DNA of 64,000 nt from an uncultured Saprospiraceae bacterium (GCA_937969415.1 CALBWK010000016.1:35150-99149); one strand, 5' to 3'; counted from the stretch's first letter, positions 27,789-37,145 are shown. A program made the numbers and translations. The notes: generated by a model not told the origin, from the sequence alone.

Positions 27789-28553
27789 ATGGGAGTCATT
27801 TCACATTTCAAGGAGTACTTAGGATATCTCAAAAGCCCTAGCTACGAGTACAAAAGAGAGCAGCCCTTAGATCTAGTAGTTGTGACAAAGTTGTATTTTC
27901 TGGTGTTTGCTCTTGAGTTAATGATGTTTATACCTATATCATCCTTAGTTGGCCTAGAGAGTTTACCCCATGCTATGGAAGCCGTTATGGAGCAATATAG
28001 TGGCTGGCAAGTGTTTATGTTGGCAGTTATCATAGCTCCGATTGCAGAAGAGATTTTGTTTAGATTTCATTTACGCTATAGGCCTCTCATCTTTCTGTTT
28101 CTGATCATTTGTCTGACTGCTTTTAATTATTTGATTGTAGGAGAACCTATTGATATAGATTCCCACGCTGCTATGCATGACCCCACACTGGTTTTGGATT
28201 CATTGGCTAGGTACTTACCTTATTTGGGGCTTATGGCCATAATGTACTTGCTCTATTTTGTGATACCACAATTGAGGAAGTTGACTAATAGGCTGATCGT
28301 CAATGAATTTGCTTTTGTATTTTATTTGACGGCAGTGATTTTTGCTCTGGTACACATCTTCAACTTTGAGTTAGGTAATACACCGTGGTACCTGACGCCA
28401 TTATTGGTCTTGCCACAGTTTGTATTGGCGCTATATCTAGGTTATGTCAGGGTTAGGAATAACATATTCTACAGTATCTATGTGCATATGCTCAATAATG
28501 CCATCCCTATGTGCTTGCTGTTTCTTGCTTCTCTCTCTGGTAATGTGCAATGA
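27789..28553 (+). CDS. CPBP family intramembrane metalloprotease
   Basis: About 254 aa from ATG 27789 (MGVISHFKEYLGYL); a TTG three codons upstream is the alternative. Six or more hydrophobic segments are seen. The Abi/CPBP (type II CAAX prenyl endopeptidase-like) motifs are EEILFR, LVHIFNFELG (motif 2 His) and VHMLNNAIPM (motif 3 HxxxN). These are membrane proteases of usually unknown substrate. It is followed in the same direction by a DoxX gene and a HAD gene, likely one operon. Confidence 0.85.
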   Translation: MGVISHFKEYLGYLKSPSYEYKREQPLDLVVVTKLYFLVFALELMMFIPISSLVGLESLPHAMEAVMEQYSGWQVFMLAVIIAPIAEEILFRFHLRYRPLIFLFLIICLTAFNYLIVGEPIDIDSHAAMHDPTLVLDSLARYLPYLGLMAIMYLLYFVIPQLRKLTNRLIVNEFAFVFYLTAVIFALVHIFNFELGNTPWYLTPLLVLPQFVLALYLGYVRVRNNIFYSIYVHMLNNAIPMCLLFLASLSGNVQ

Positions 28554-28626
28554 TTGTCAGGATTCTATTAAGACGACTACTACTTATTTACTTTCTTTGC
28601 TTTTTTTAACCTATCGAGACAAGTAG

Positions 28627-29046
28627 ATGATTAAGAAGATAGCTGATTTGGCGGGGAGACTTATAATAGGCCTGTTCTTTTTTTTTGAAGCAGTTGATTC
28701 CATCGTATACTTCAAAGATATGAAGCAAACGCTATCGGCTTATGGTATCGATTGGGCACAAGAGTTTCTGATTGTTGCTTCTATAATCTTATTGGTATTG
28801 GGTTCGGTAATGGTCATCATAGGCTACTACGCGAGTATCGGAGCTGCTATGTTGTTTGTCTATTGGTTTGTGTTTACACTTACTGTGTATCCATTTTGGA
28901 TGGAAGATGTGGGCGACAAGACCTTATCCATTAAGTTTTTTAGTAGAAATATGGCGCTATGTGGAGGGCTCCTCATACTTATTGCCAATGGTGCCACAGG
29001 ATGGTCTGTCAAGCGTATACTGCATACACTAAGACTACCCAAATGA
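28627..29046 (+). CDS. DoxX family membrane protein
   Basis: 139 aa with four TM helices (LIIGLFFFFEAVDSIVYF; FLIVASIILLVLGSVMVIIG; GAAMLFVYWFVFTLTVY; NMALCGGLLILIANGA), the size and layout of DoxX/DoxD-like proteins. Function in Bacteroidota is poorly defined. Its stop overlaps the ATG of the HAD gene by 4 bp (ATGA), so they are translationally coupled. Confidence 0.75.
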   Translation: MIKKIADLAGRLIIGLFFFFEAVDSIVYFKDMKQTLSAYGIDWAQEFLIVASIILLVLGSVMVIIGYYASIGAAMLFVYWFVFTLTVYPFWMEDVGDKTLSIKFFSRNMALCGGLLILIANGATGWSVKRILHTLRLPK

Positions 29047-29720
29047 AGCAGTACGATTGGTTACTCTTTGACTTGGACAATACACTGCTAGATTTTAATG
29101 CCAGTTCTCGAGTGGCCTTCTTTTCTATTTTCCCAGATTTATCAGATGCTGACTATATACAGTACAGAGCTTATAATCATGCTGTCTGGATAGCCTTTGA
29201 AAATGGACATATTTCTAAGGAGACCTTAAAGCTCAAAAGGTGGTCAGATTTCTTTGAAGCTACAGGGATGGAGGCTGATCCCCGTCAAGTAAATGACCAA
29301 TATTTTGAGCACATAAAAATGAATCCTATATATATACAAGGGGCCTACCAGTTGATCCAAGATCTCATAGGTAAATACAGCCTTTGCATTATAACGAATG
29401 GCTTATCTGAAGTGCAAACATCTAGATTAGAACTTTCCGGCATCAATAGGCTGATTGAGCATATAGTTGTTTCTGATATGATTGGTGTAGCCAAGCCCGA
29501 AGAAGCTTTCTTTGATCATACCTTTGAGCTAATCGGGATGCCTATGCGGGAAGACGTATTAGTTATAGGTGATACTCTAACCTCAGATATACGGGGGGGT
29601 ATCGATTATGGTGTAGATACGTGCTGGTATAATTATTATAAGGGTGCAAATGAAACCACTTACAGACCGACCTACGAAGTCAAGGATACTGAGGAATTAT
29701 GGCGTCTACTGATAGGTTGA
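29043..29720 (+). CDS. YjjG-type HAD family noncanonical nucleotidase
   Basis: 225 aa from ATG 29043 (MKQYDWLLFDLDNTLLDFNA). Longer upstream reading (to 28959) would overlap DoxX by 88 bp and adds nothing recognisable. HAD motif I is DLDNTLLDF (nucleophile first Asp), motif II CIITNGLSEVQ, and motif IV VIGDTLTSDIRGGIDYG. The GDTLTSDI wording is typical of YjjG, which removes phosphate from noncanonical nucleotides. Coupled to DoxX. Confidence 0.88.
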   Translation: MKQYDWLLFDLDNTLLDFNASSRVAFFSIFPDLSDADYIQYRAYNHAVWIAFENGHISKETLKLKRWSDFFEATGMEADPRQVNDQYFEHIKMNPIYIQGAYQLIQDLIGKYSLCIITNGLSEVQTSRLELSGINRLIEHIVVSDMIGVAKPEEAFFDHTFELIGMPMREDVLVIGDTLTSDIRGGIDYGVDTCWYNYYKGANETTYRPTYEVKDTEELWRLLIG

Positions 29721-29726
29721 GTAAGT

Positions 29727-30656
29727 CTATGGATTCTCTTTTTTCTGCGATGATTTTTTTTCGCGTAGTTCGGCATACGCATCGTCTATATGACTCATAT
29801 GGAGATGCTCACCGCAGAACTTACAATAGTCTGCATCGTTTTCGTGACCGCCCTTAAGACAAAAAGAACAGATTTGAGAAGAGAATTTTTCTTTGGCTTT
29901 TCTCTTTTTTCCTTTCGAAAATTCGGCAGTCACAATTCCAGTCGGTACAGCGATAACAGCATAAGCCAAGATCATCAGGAGTGAGGACAGAAATTGACCA
30001 AGAGGTGTATTAGGAGAGATATCACCATAACCTACTGTCGACAGCGTTACAACAGCCCAGTACACAGACTTGGGTATACTTGTAAATCCAGGGTGACCAA
30101 TAGGACTGCTCTTTTCGATAAAGTAAATGACACTCCCGAATATGGTAACGATAACCACTATGAAGTACATAAAGACAAGGATCTTATCCCTAGACTCCTT
30201 AAGTGCTTTGATGATCACCTGCCCTTCGAATAGGAGATTTCCAAGATTGAATATCCTAAACACTCTTAGTAGTCTCAGTGCTCTTAATATCATTAAGCCT
30301 TGTGGTGTACCCACTATAAATAGACTGAGGTAAGAGGGGAGGATAGAAGCCAAATCAACTAGCCCAAAGAATGAGGTGATATACTTCTTAGGACTATGGA
30401 CAGTATAGATTCTTAAAAAGTATTCTACTGTAAAGAATATAGTGAAGGCCCACTCTATAACTAGGAAGATCTTGACATACTTTGCAAAGGAGGGAACTGT
30501 CTCTAGCATCACAGCTATCACACTCCCTAGGATACAGACTAGAAGGACAATATCAAATAGTCTCCCAGTCTTGGTGTCTGCCTCGAAAATAATCTCATAG
30601 AGATGCTCTCTAAAAGGGCTGAATTGCTGCTGCTTTGCTGAACGTTCTGAAGCCAT
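29727..30656 (-). CDS. Six-TM voltage-gated-like K+ channel with C-terminal zinc ribbon
   Basis: 309 aa. S1-S6 are visible between about 30 and 245. S4 carries regularly spaced arginines (LMILRALRLLRVFRIFNL) and the pore has the K+ filter TLSTVGYGD, followed by S6 (LSSLLMILAYAVIAVPTGIV). The cytoplasmic tail contains CSFCLKGGHENDADYCKFCG, two CxxC pairs that look like a zinc ribbon. No RCK/TrkA-N or cyclic-nucleotide domain is present. Divergent from a ~460 bp spacer; convergent with the HAD gene (6-bp gap). Confidence 0.9.
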   Translation of the reverse strand: MASERSAKQQQFSPFREHLYEIIFEADTKTGRLFDIVLLVCILGSVIAVMLETVPSFAKYVKIFLVIEWAFTIFFTVEYFLRIYTVHSPKKYITSFFGLVDLASILPSYLSLFIVGTPQGLMILRALRLLRVFRIFNLGNLLFEGQVIIKALKESRDKILVFMYFIVVIVTIFGSVIYFIEKSSPIGHPGFTSIPKSVYWAVVTLSTVGYGDISPNTPLGQFLSSLLMILAYAVIAVPTGIVTAEFSKGKKRKAKEKFSSQICSFCLKGGHENDADYCKFCGEHLHMSHIDDAYAELREKKSSQKKENP

Positions 30657-31115
30657 CTTGGCAGTAAAAGTCGTAAAAAAGAAAAAAGAAAACCATACAT
30701 CTAAAAAGAGTCATGGGATAATAAGAGAAGATAATTCTTCTCGGCTTTTGGAATGACCTTCGGCTTGCTTGCCGATGTACGGTTTTCTTGCTTAGTAGTG
30801 TGTCTTTAATGACACGATATAGGGACTCAAGTTTGTTGCTTATTTGAAAGATATATCATTTATATCTACACGTTCCCTAGAGTATTCAAATGTACATAGG
30901 ACAAACATATAATGAAATAACATAATTGGTATTTTACACATTATTATTTCATAAATATGTGTAATACAATTATGTATATATTATAAAATATTTTAATATG
31001 TTGTTGGTTTGTTGTGTCCTAACCTAGGACTGTCACATCGTTTTTGAGTTATGCGGACTAGTTACTACTGGACTTAGCGTATTTTCTCAATTAACAAGCT
31101 GGAGGTATACTAGAT
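30657..31115. other. AT-rich 459-bp intergenic region with a long palindrome
   Basis: No coding potential is seen. It holds the upstream region of the K+ channel and the 3' flank of the lipoprotein gene. Its main feature is the 56-nt imperfect palindrome at 30920-30975 (separate entry). Confidence 0.6.
30920..30975. repeat. 56-nt imperfect palindrome
   Basis: The left arm 30920-30941 (ACATAATTG then GTATTTTACACAT) pairs with the right arm 30957-30975 (ATGTGTAATACAATTATGT) with only a 1-nt and a 2-nt bulge, about 19 bp in total, around a 15-nt loop. The right arm resembles 38666-38682 in the dcw leader (17 of 19 positions if a 2-nt shift is allowed). Possible protein-binding or mobile palindromic element. 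Confidence 0.5.
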
Positions 31116-32159
31116 CTATATCTTTCTATCTATTTCTTTATTCAGTTGGTCCTCTAGCTTTGAGTTAAAGAACGCAGGGGCGCCTGTTTCATTTTTTGCA
31201 AAGTCTGGCCAAGTCCTATTGTCCCCTTCATACCTTATCTCTTCATAAGAGTCTGAAACGCTTGTATTGAAATTACTATCACTCAAGAAGCATTCTTCAG
31301 TGTTACGTCTGACATTTTTATAAGTCGTGCTTGAGGCTGTTACTGTAACCGTTGTCGTTATTTCAGCACCATATATCTTGTCGTATATCGGTTCGTAAGT
31401 GGTTACACCAGATGTGTCCGTAATAGCGTTTTGACCTACTTCGATTTCTTTATCGAGATTCTTTCGATTATCAGATTTCTTTTCTGAAAAGGAAACTGAA
31501 TTTCTTCGGACAGAAATTTCACAATCGGCAATCCTGTCAGCTCCCCTCGGGAGTTGTTTTAAGAAGATATTGCCGCCCACTGAAGCGCCATCGTTAGCAA
31601 TATAATACACTGTCCCTCTCTCGATACATTCTTGCATTAGGTCATCAAGGTCGTTATAGAAGGTACTTCCACCATTCTTAAGGCAATCTTGATAATAAGT
31701 GTAAGCTTGTCTAGCTAGCGCTGTACTTTCTGTATCTCTTGATTCTGTGAGCAATTCATCACCAGCAAGGTGATAATACTCTGCTATGCTAAAATCCAAG
31801 TCAGATTTCTGATCGCAAAGTTGATCATAAGCCTCCCGAGCACTGCCAGCGCTGACTTTATTAGCTGCTCCTATGACCTCTAAGGTTTTGAAGTAATTTG
31901 CTTGTACCTTTTTCCAATCCTTTACTTCTGACGAAGAGATAAGCTCTGCATTAACACTAAGGGTATGATCTACAGCTTGCTGGCTTGCTCTCTTTATGAG
32001 GTCTTTGTTTTCTTCTACTTTTTTTCCTTTGCTGATATTCTTAGAAGCGAGCTTGATGGATCTGGTATAATCTGCTTTTTCAAAGGCTTTCTGAGGCGTG
32101 CTGCAGGATACAAGTAATAGAGCAAAGAAGGTAGTGCTGAAGCCTAAAGTTGTTTTCAT
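31116..32159 (-). CDS. Hypothetical lipoprotein
   Basis: 347 aa with a lipoprotein signal (MKTTLGFSTTFFALLLVSCS). The mature N-terminal half is helical with TPR-like spacing (KAFEKADYTRSIKLASKNIS; EYYHLAGDELLTESRDTEST). The C-terminal half is polar and beta-rich (AEITTTVTVTASSTTYKNVR). Likely anchored in the envelope; I do not recognise a family. Stands alone. Confidence 0.65.
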   Translation of the reverse strand: MKTTLGFSTTFFALLLVSCSTPQKAFEKADYTRSIKLASKNISKGKKVEENKDLIKRASQQAVDHTLSVNAELISSSEVKDWKKVQANYFKTLEVIGAANKVSAGSAREAYDQLCDQKSDLDFSIAEYYHLAGDELLTESRDTESTALARQAYTYYQDCLKNGGSTFYNDLDDLMQECIERGTVYYIANDGASVGGNIFLKQLPRGADRIADCEISVRRNSVSFSEKKSDNRKNLDKEIEVGQNAITDTSGVTTYEPIYDKIYGAEITTTVTVTASSTTYKNVRRNTEECFLSDSNFNTSVSDSYEEIRYEGDNRTWPDFAKNETGAPAFFNSKLEDQLNKEIDRKI

Positions 32160-32303
32160 AAGGCAATAATGTTGATCCTTAATGAAAATAGAACTAATTC
32201 TGCTTTACAGTAGCTTAGCCGATTGGCTTAACATAGATTTATAAAATAGCCTTACAGAGTTAACATCTATCTACAAGAAACGAACGGCTGCCATTAGATT
32301 TTC

Positions 32304-33065
32304 TTATCGCGTAAATGCCAAATTGTTTTCTGCAGATAAGTCTTCTGCATAAGCATAACCCTCATAATCAAAACCCTTAAGGTCTTCCTTAGTCTTGATT
32401 TGATTTTTGCAGATATATCTAGACATATAACCTCTCGCCTTTTTAGCACTGAAAGAGATAAATTTCAACTTTCCATCCTTGTACTCTTTGAAAGTAATAT
32501 CGACAGGCTTGTGATCTAGCTTGCTTGTATCTACTGCATCAAAGTATTCGTTGGAAGCAAGATTGACCAGTAGTGAACTACCTTGCTCTTTCATAGTTGC
32601 ATTAATCTCCTTAGTAACGCGGTCTCTCCAGAATTCGTAGAGGTTGGGACCCTTTGGGTTGTGGAGGCGAGTGCCCATTTCTAATCTGTAGGGTTGCATT
32701 TTATCCATAGGTCTTAGCAAGCCATAAAGGCCAGATAGTATTCTCAGATGGTGTTGTGCATAAGTCATAGCTTTAGCATCAAGTGTATCGGCATCAAATC
32801 CTTGATAGACATCTCCTCTAAACATATATATTGCTGCCTTAGAGTTACTTTCAGTATAGCGGCTGCCAAATCTTTGGTATCTATTGTGATTGAGTAAAGC
32901 CAACTTATCGCTTATACGCATCAGATCTTTGATGTCTTTTTGAGTATGGTCTTTTAGTATCTTGACAAGCTCACTTGTATGCTTTCTGAACTTGGGGAGT
33001 TCTAAGCCAGGGTTGACTTCTGGGCCTTCTGCAAGTGTTTTGGCGGGAGATAGGAGGATGAGCAT
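32304..33065 (-). CDS. yaaA: Peroxide stress protein YaaA (UPF0246/DUF328)
   Basis: 253 aa, normal length. Family hallmarks are MLILLSPAKTLAEGPEVNPG at the N-terminus, LSGLYGLLRPMDKMQPYRLE with the preceding AQHHLRI, MGTRLHNPKGPNLYEFWRD, LVNLASNEYFDAVD and the C-terminal KKARGYMSRYI. In E. coli YaaA limits free iron and DNA damage under peroxide; the fold binds DNA. Single gene here. Confidence 0.95.
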   Translation of the reverse strand: MLILLSPAKTLAEGPEVNPGLELPKFRKHTSELVKILKDHTQKDIKDLMRISDKLALLNHNRYQRFGSRYTESNSKAAIYMFRGDVYQGFDADTLDAKAMTYAQHHLRILSGLYGLLRPMDKMQPYRLEMGTRLHNPKGPNLYEFWRDRVTKEINATMKEQGSSLLVNLASNEYFDAVDTSKLDHKPVDITFKEYKDGKLKFISFSAKKARGYMSRYICKNQIKTKEDLKGFDYEGYAYAEDLSAENNLAFTR

Positions 33066-33146
33066 AGTATCTGTTTTAGTTATGCAATATCAACATCATA
33101 TATGGAAATAGGATTTTGATATTATGATAATTTTCTATCCAAGTAC

Positions 33147-33179
33147 AAAAAAAGCCCTCAGGGTATACCTGAAGGCTTT
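33147..33179 (-). terminator. Intrinsic terminator of the DUF1573 gene
   Basis: AAAGCC, C mismatch, TCAGG (33151-33162) pairs with CCTGA, A, GGCTTT (33168-33179), loop GTATA. On the minus strand a seven-T run follows (33153-33147). It lies 24 bp past the stop. Confidence 0.85.
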
Positions 33180-33202
33180 GATTTTCTTTTTTGCTGAGAT
33201 GG

Positions 33203-33706
33203 TTACTTCCCTCCGCCTGGAGAAAGCATCGTCGGCTCCGTAGAAGGAACAGATTCTTCTTCATCTACTTTATTCACCTTACCTGTTACCTTGATAACGT
33301 GTTGAGGTGCATTGGCCGTTTCATTAGTGGTGAATTTCACAGTTTTAGTGAAAGGGCCTATTCTGTTTGTTGCGTATCTGATTTCTATCTCAGAAGTTTC
33401 ACCTGGCATAATAGGCTCTTTTGGCCATACAGGTACTGTACATCCACAAGATCCCTTTGCATTTGTGATAACTAAAGGCTCATTACCTTTGTTTTCGAAT
33501 TTCAAGATTCTTAATGGCTCACTATGTTGATCTATGGTTCCATAGTCCAATACAAGAGACTCAAATTCCAAGTATGGACCACCATCTTCAGGAGATCTCT
33601 CTTCTTGTGGTGCATCTGGATGTGCAATAGGAGTAGGCTTTACTTGAGAGTAAGCTAAACTTACAGTTAAGAAGCAAACAAACAAGAGTGATATTTTCTT
33701 AATCAT
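33203..33706 (-). CDS. DUF1573 domain-containing secreted protein
   Basis: 167 aa with signal peptide MIKKISLLFVCFLTVSLAYS. DUF1573 core: DYGTIDQHSEPLRILKFENK, then GNEPLVITNAKGSCGCTVP and GETSEIEIRYATNRIGPFTK; the conserved SCGCTVP is typical. An Ig-like periplasmic or surface fold of unknown role, very common in Bacteroidota. It has a -7-type promoter box upstream and a clear terminator, so it is monocistronic. Confidence 0.9.
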   Translation of the reverse strand: MIKKISLLFVCFLTVSLAYSQVKPTPIAHPDAPQEERSPEDGGPYLEFESLVLDYGTIDQHSEPLRILKFENKGNEPLVITNAKGSCGCTVPVWPKEPIMPGETSEIEIRYATNRIGPFTKTVKFTTNETANAPQHVIKVTGKVNKVDEEESVPSTEPTMLSPGGGK

Positions 33707-33730
33707 CGTGTATTATAATTTTTCGTACTA

Positions 33731-33738
33731 CAAAGGTA
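33731..33738 (-). promoter_or_regulatory. Candidate -7 box (TACCTTTG) of the DUF1573 gene
   Basis: The minus strand 33738-33731 reads TACCTTTG, 25 bp upstream of the ATG at 33706. An inverted repeat ACTATT/AATAGT (33741-33758) lies just upstream and could be an operator. Confidence 0.5.
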
Positions 33739-33772
33739 ATACTATTAGCAGCAATAGTAAACTGTAAAATAT

Positions 33773-33794
33773 TTAATGAGACGTTAATGAGACG
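33773..33794. repeat. Tandem 11-nt direct repeat between divergent genes
   Basis: TTAATGAGACG occurs twice head to tail (33773-33783, 33784-33794) between DUF1573 and the E1 gene. One-turn periodicity suggests an operator, but there are only two copies. Confidence 0.4.
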
Positions 33795-33919
33795 CTAGGC
33801 CTTAAGATAACTTTAGGTATTTGGAGTCCTAGACTCATAAACACCTGAAATTGAACACTATAGAGAAGGATATAGTTCTATCTTTGTGACTCTTATTTTC
33901 TGATCTAAAAAGCCGCCCA

Positions 33920-36295
33920 ATGTTGGATTTTCCTGAGATAGCACTTACTGATTCTGTTGTTGATTCAGACACTTCATTTGTAAGGAAAGTCTTACAAGAT
34001 TTTTGGATAGCTTGTATTAGTAGAGAAGCCAGTTTGTTGGGTAGAAAAGAAGTCCTTACCGGCAAGGCAAAATTTGGTATTCTTGGTGATGGTAAAGAGC
34101 TACCACAGATAGCCTTAGCACACTTTTTTAAGAAAGGAGACTTCAGATCAGGATACTACAGAGATCAGACTTGGATGATGGCCTTAGGATTGTGCTCTAT
34201 AGAGGCCTTTTTCGCTCAACTCTATGCAGATCCTAAGCAAGATCCGTTTAGTGGAGGTAGACAGATGAATAATCATTATGCAACACCCCTCATAGACAGC
34301 CAGGATAATTGGACAACTCATACAGATAAGTATAATGTCAGTTCGGATATTTCCTCTACCGGTGGACAGATGGCTAGAGCACTAGGCTTAGCAATGGCCT
34401 CCAAAAAATATAGAAGTCTGAAAAATATCGATCCCAAGCATAGATTTTCGGACAGAGGGAATGAGGTCGTATTTTGCTCTATAGGAGATGCAAGTACCTC
34501 TGAAGGCATATTTTGGGAGACCCTTAATGCAGCTGCGGTATCCAAAGTGCCACTTGCCGTCGTTGTCTGGGATGATGGTTATGGTATCTCTGTACCTAAG
34601 GAGTTACAGACGACTAAGGGCAGTATCTCAGAAGTATGTCGTGGGTTTGAAGTTGACGCAGAAGGTAATGGCATCGATATGTATGAAGCCAAAGCCTGGG
34701 ATTATCCTTCTCTCGTTAATGTCTTTGATAAAGCCAGTGCCAAAACTAGAGCAGAACATAGGCCTTGCCTTATACACATACAAGAATGCACACAACCCCA
34801 AGGTCATTCAACCTCTGGATCACATGAGCGATATAAGAGCAAGGAACGCCTAGCGTGGGAAGTCAAATATGATTGCATCACTAAGATGGAAGAGTGGATA
34901 CTCTCCAATGGCTTTACGACCCAGGAGGCGTTAACTAAAATGCGTGCAGATGCTAAAGCTTATGTCAAGCAAGGCAGTAAAAATGCTTGGACAAACTTTC
35001 AGTCGTCTATCAAAGGGGCCAGAAAGGAATTGGTCCAGTTATATAGAGCCGCAGCAGACAATGCTGTAAAAACGGAAGGATTAAGCGAACTAGAAAGCCC
35101 CTTGCCAATGACTGGTTCTGAAGTGTTGGACCTAGCAAGACGCTTACAGACTCAATTGAAGATCCAAGGGCAGCCTGTTGCCGCAGAGCTCACAGAGTTT
35201 GTCGATAAGCATAGAGAAAAGGGCGCTGACACCTATAACACTAAGTTGTATAGTGAATCTGATAAGTCAGCACTTAATGTACCTGCACAACCCGCGGAGT
35301 ATTCTGAAGACAGTCAGCAGATGAATGGATATCAGGTCATCAATGCCTTTTTTGATCAAACTTTTGAACGGTATCCAGAGGCCATTGCTTTTGGAGAAGA
35401 TGTAGGTCATATCGGAGATGTCAACCAAGGCTTTGCAGGCTTGCAAGAAAAATATGGCAAAGAGAGAGTCTTCGATACAGGCATCAGAGAATGGTCCATA
35501 ATGGGGCAGGCCATAGGGTTGGCGATGAGAGGATTCAGACCGATAGCTGAGATTCAGTATCTGGATTATCTGATATATGGAATGCCTCCATTGAGTGATG
35601 ACCTAGCCACACTCAGATATAGGTCTAACAATCAACAAATGGCGCCAGCGATCATAAGGACTAGAGGCCATAGGTTGGAAGGCATCTGGCACGCAGGCTC
35701 GCCACTTGGTATGATGATAAATAGTTTCAGAGGGCTATACATCTGTGTACCTAGAAATTTTGTCCAAGCTGCTGGTATGTATAATACACTATTGCAATCC
35801 ACAGACCCAGCTATAGTTGTAGAAGTACTCAACGGCTACAGACTCAAAGAAACCAAACCAGATAACTTAGCAGACTTTACTATTCCGTTAGGTTCGCCAG
35901 AGGTGATGACTCAAGGAACTGACTTGACAATTGTAACTTATGGTGCTTGTGTACGCTATGCTCAAGAGGCCATCGATAGGCTGAGTAGTCTCTATTCTAT
36001 AGAATTGATAGATGTGCAGACATTGATTCCATTTGATATGGAACATACCATCGTAGAGTCACTTAAGAAGACTAGCCGTGTCTTGTTCTTTGATGAAGAT
36101 GTGCCCGGTGGGGCGACGGCTTATATGATGCAGCAGGTGCTAGAACTACAAGGAGGTTATTATCATTTGGATGCAGCTCCTCGAACTTTGACGGCTCAGG
36201 CGCATAGATGTGCTTTTGGTTCTGATGGAGATTATTTCTCAAAGCCACAAGTGCAAGATGTGGTAGATGTGATTATGGAGATGATGGAAGAATAA
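33920..36295 (+). CDS. Fused E1 (alpha-beta) subunit of a branched-chain 2-oxoacid/pyruvate-type dehydrogenase complex
   Basis: 791 aa. The ThDP-binding alpha part is N-terminal (GDASTSEGIFWETLNAAAVS, then WDDGYGISVPKELQ, and CTQPQGHSTSGSHERYK) and the beta part starts near residue 470 (GYQVINAFFDQTFERYPEAI; AFGEDVGHIGDVNQGFAGLQ; DVQTLIPFDMEHTIVESLKK). Such fusions are common in Bacteroidota and catalyse oxidative decarboxylation of branched-chain 2-oxoacids or pyruvate together with E2 and E3. No E2 or E3 gene is adjacent, so substrate cannot be fixed. Confidence 0.9.
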   Translation: MLDFPEIALTDSVVDSDTSFVRKVLQDFWIACISREASLLGRKEVLTGKAKFGILGDGKELPQIALAHFFKKGDFRSGYYRDQTWMMALGLCSIEAFFAQLYADPKQDPFSGGRQMNNHYATPLIDSQDNWTTHTDKYNVSSDISSTGGQMARALGLAMASKKYRSLKNIDPKHRFSDRGNEVVFCSIGDASTSEGIFWETLNAAAVSKVPLAVVVWDDGYGISVPKELQTTKGSISEVCRGFEVDAEGNGIDMYEAKAWDYPSLVNVFDKASAKTRAEHRPCLIHIQECTQPQGHSTSGSHERYKSKERLAWEVKYDCITKMEEWILSNGFTTQEALTKMRADAKAYVKQGSKNAWTNFQSSIKGARKELVQLYRAAADNAVKTEGLSELESPLPMTGSEVLDLARRLQTQLKIQGQPVAAELTEFVDKHREKGADTYNTKLYSESDKSALNVPAQPAEYSEDSQQMNGYQVINAFFDQTFERYPEAIAFGEDVGHIGDVNQGFAGLQEKYGKERVFDTGIREWSIMGQAIGLAMRGFRPIAEIQYLDYLIYGMPPLSDDLATLRYRSNNQQMAPAIIRTRGHRLEGIWHAGSPLGMMINSFRGLYICVPRNFVQAAGMYNTLLQSTDPAIVVEVLNGYRLKETKPDNLADFTIPLGSPEVMTQGTDLTIVTYGACVRYAQEAIDRLSSLYSIELIDVQTLIPFDMEHTIVESLKKTSRVLFFDEDVPGGATAYMMQQVLELQGGYYHLDAAPRTLTAQAHRCAFGSDGDYFSKPQVQDVVDVIMEMMEE

Positions 36296-36405
36296 GCTTT
36301 TGCTTAATTGAGGATTTAGAACGGGTAATAGCAATCTGTCTATCAAGAATTTACACATTATAATTATTGTGCATACATTAGTGGTCAAGAAAACAAATTT
36401 TACGC

Positions 36406-37125
36406 TTGTCTAAGGTACTCGTCATCATACCCACATATAACGAAAAGGAGAACATCCAAGCCATTATCAAGGCGGTGCTCTCTCAAGACCACAACTATCA
36501 TGTTCTGGTCGTAGATGACGGATCTCCAGATGGGACTGCGGCTATAATCAAAGATCTTCAAAATACGACTTACAAAGAGGAGCTACACCTCCTAGAGCGG
36601 GAGGGAAAGCTGGGCTTAGGTACGGCTTATATAGCTGGATTTAGATATGGCCTGGATCAGGAATATGACGTGTTGATGGAAATGGATGCGGACTTCAGCC
36701 ACAATCCCAAAGATCTGCCGCGCTTGGTAGCCGCTCTATCTCAACCAGAAACGGGTATGGCAGTGGGCAGTCGCTATGTGAAGGGAGGTGGATTTAGAAA
36801 CTGGGACAAATATCGACTGATGTTGTCTTACGGTGCCTCTATTTATACAAGGATTATTACGGGAATGCCTGTCAAGGACCCTACCGCTGGATTTGTAGCT
36901 TACAAGCGAGAGACACTCGAAAAGATGGACTTGGATAAGATTCAGTTTATCGGTTATGCCTTCCAGATCGAGATGAAGTATTACTGTCACAAGCTGGGCT
37001 ACAAGATCCAAGAAGTGCCTATCACCTTTATAGACAGAGAACTCGGCGTCTCCAAGATGAATATGAGTATCGTACAAGAAGGAATCCTCGGTGTGCTCAA
37101 GATGCGTATGCGTCAATACACTTAG
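36406..37125 (+). CDS. Polyprenol monophosphomannose synthase-like GT2 glycosyltransferase
   Basis: 239 aa starting at TTG 36406. GT-A fold motifs are VLVIIPTYNEKENIQAII, VDDGSPDGTAAIIKDL, the metal-binding MEMDADFSHNPKDLPRL, and VKDPTAGFVAYKRETLEKMD, all typical of Dpm1/bacterial Ppm synthases, which transfer mannose (or glucose) from GDP/UDP-sugar to polyprenyl phosphate. There is no C-terminal TM, as in soluble Dpm1. Likely role in glycosylation or lipid-linked sugar supply (inference). Confidence 0.9.
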   Translation: MSKVLVIIPTYNEKENIQAIIKAVLSQDHNYHVLVVDDGSPDGTAAIIKDLQNTTYKEELHLLEREGKLGLGTAYIAGFRYGLDQEYDVLMEMDADFSHNPKDLPRLVAALSQPETGMAVGSRYVKGGGFRNWDKYRLMLSYGASIYTRIITGMPVKDPTAGFVAYKRETLEKMDLDKIQFIGYAFQIEMKYYCHKLGYKIQEVPITFIDRELGVSKMNMSIVQEGILGVLKMRMRQYT

Positions 37126-37145
37126 AGTTAATATGCTATCTCACC

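Noticed and set aside
33076-33264. Minus-strand 62-aa ORF downstream of DUF1573
   Set aside because: It runs through the DUF1573 3' end and its terminator hairpin, with no domain.
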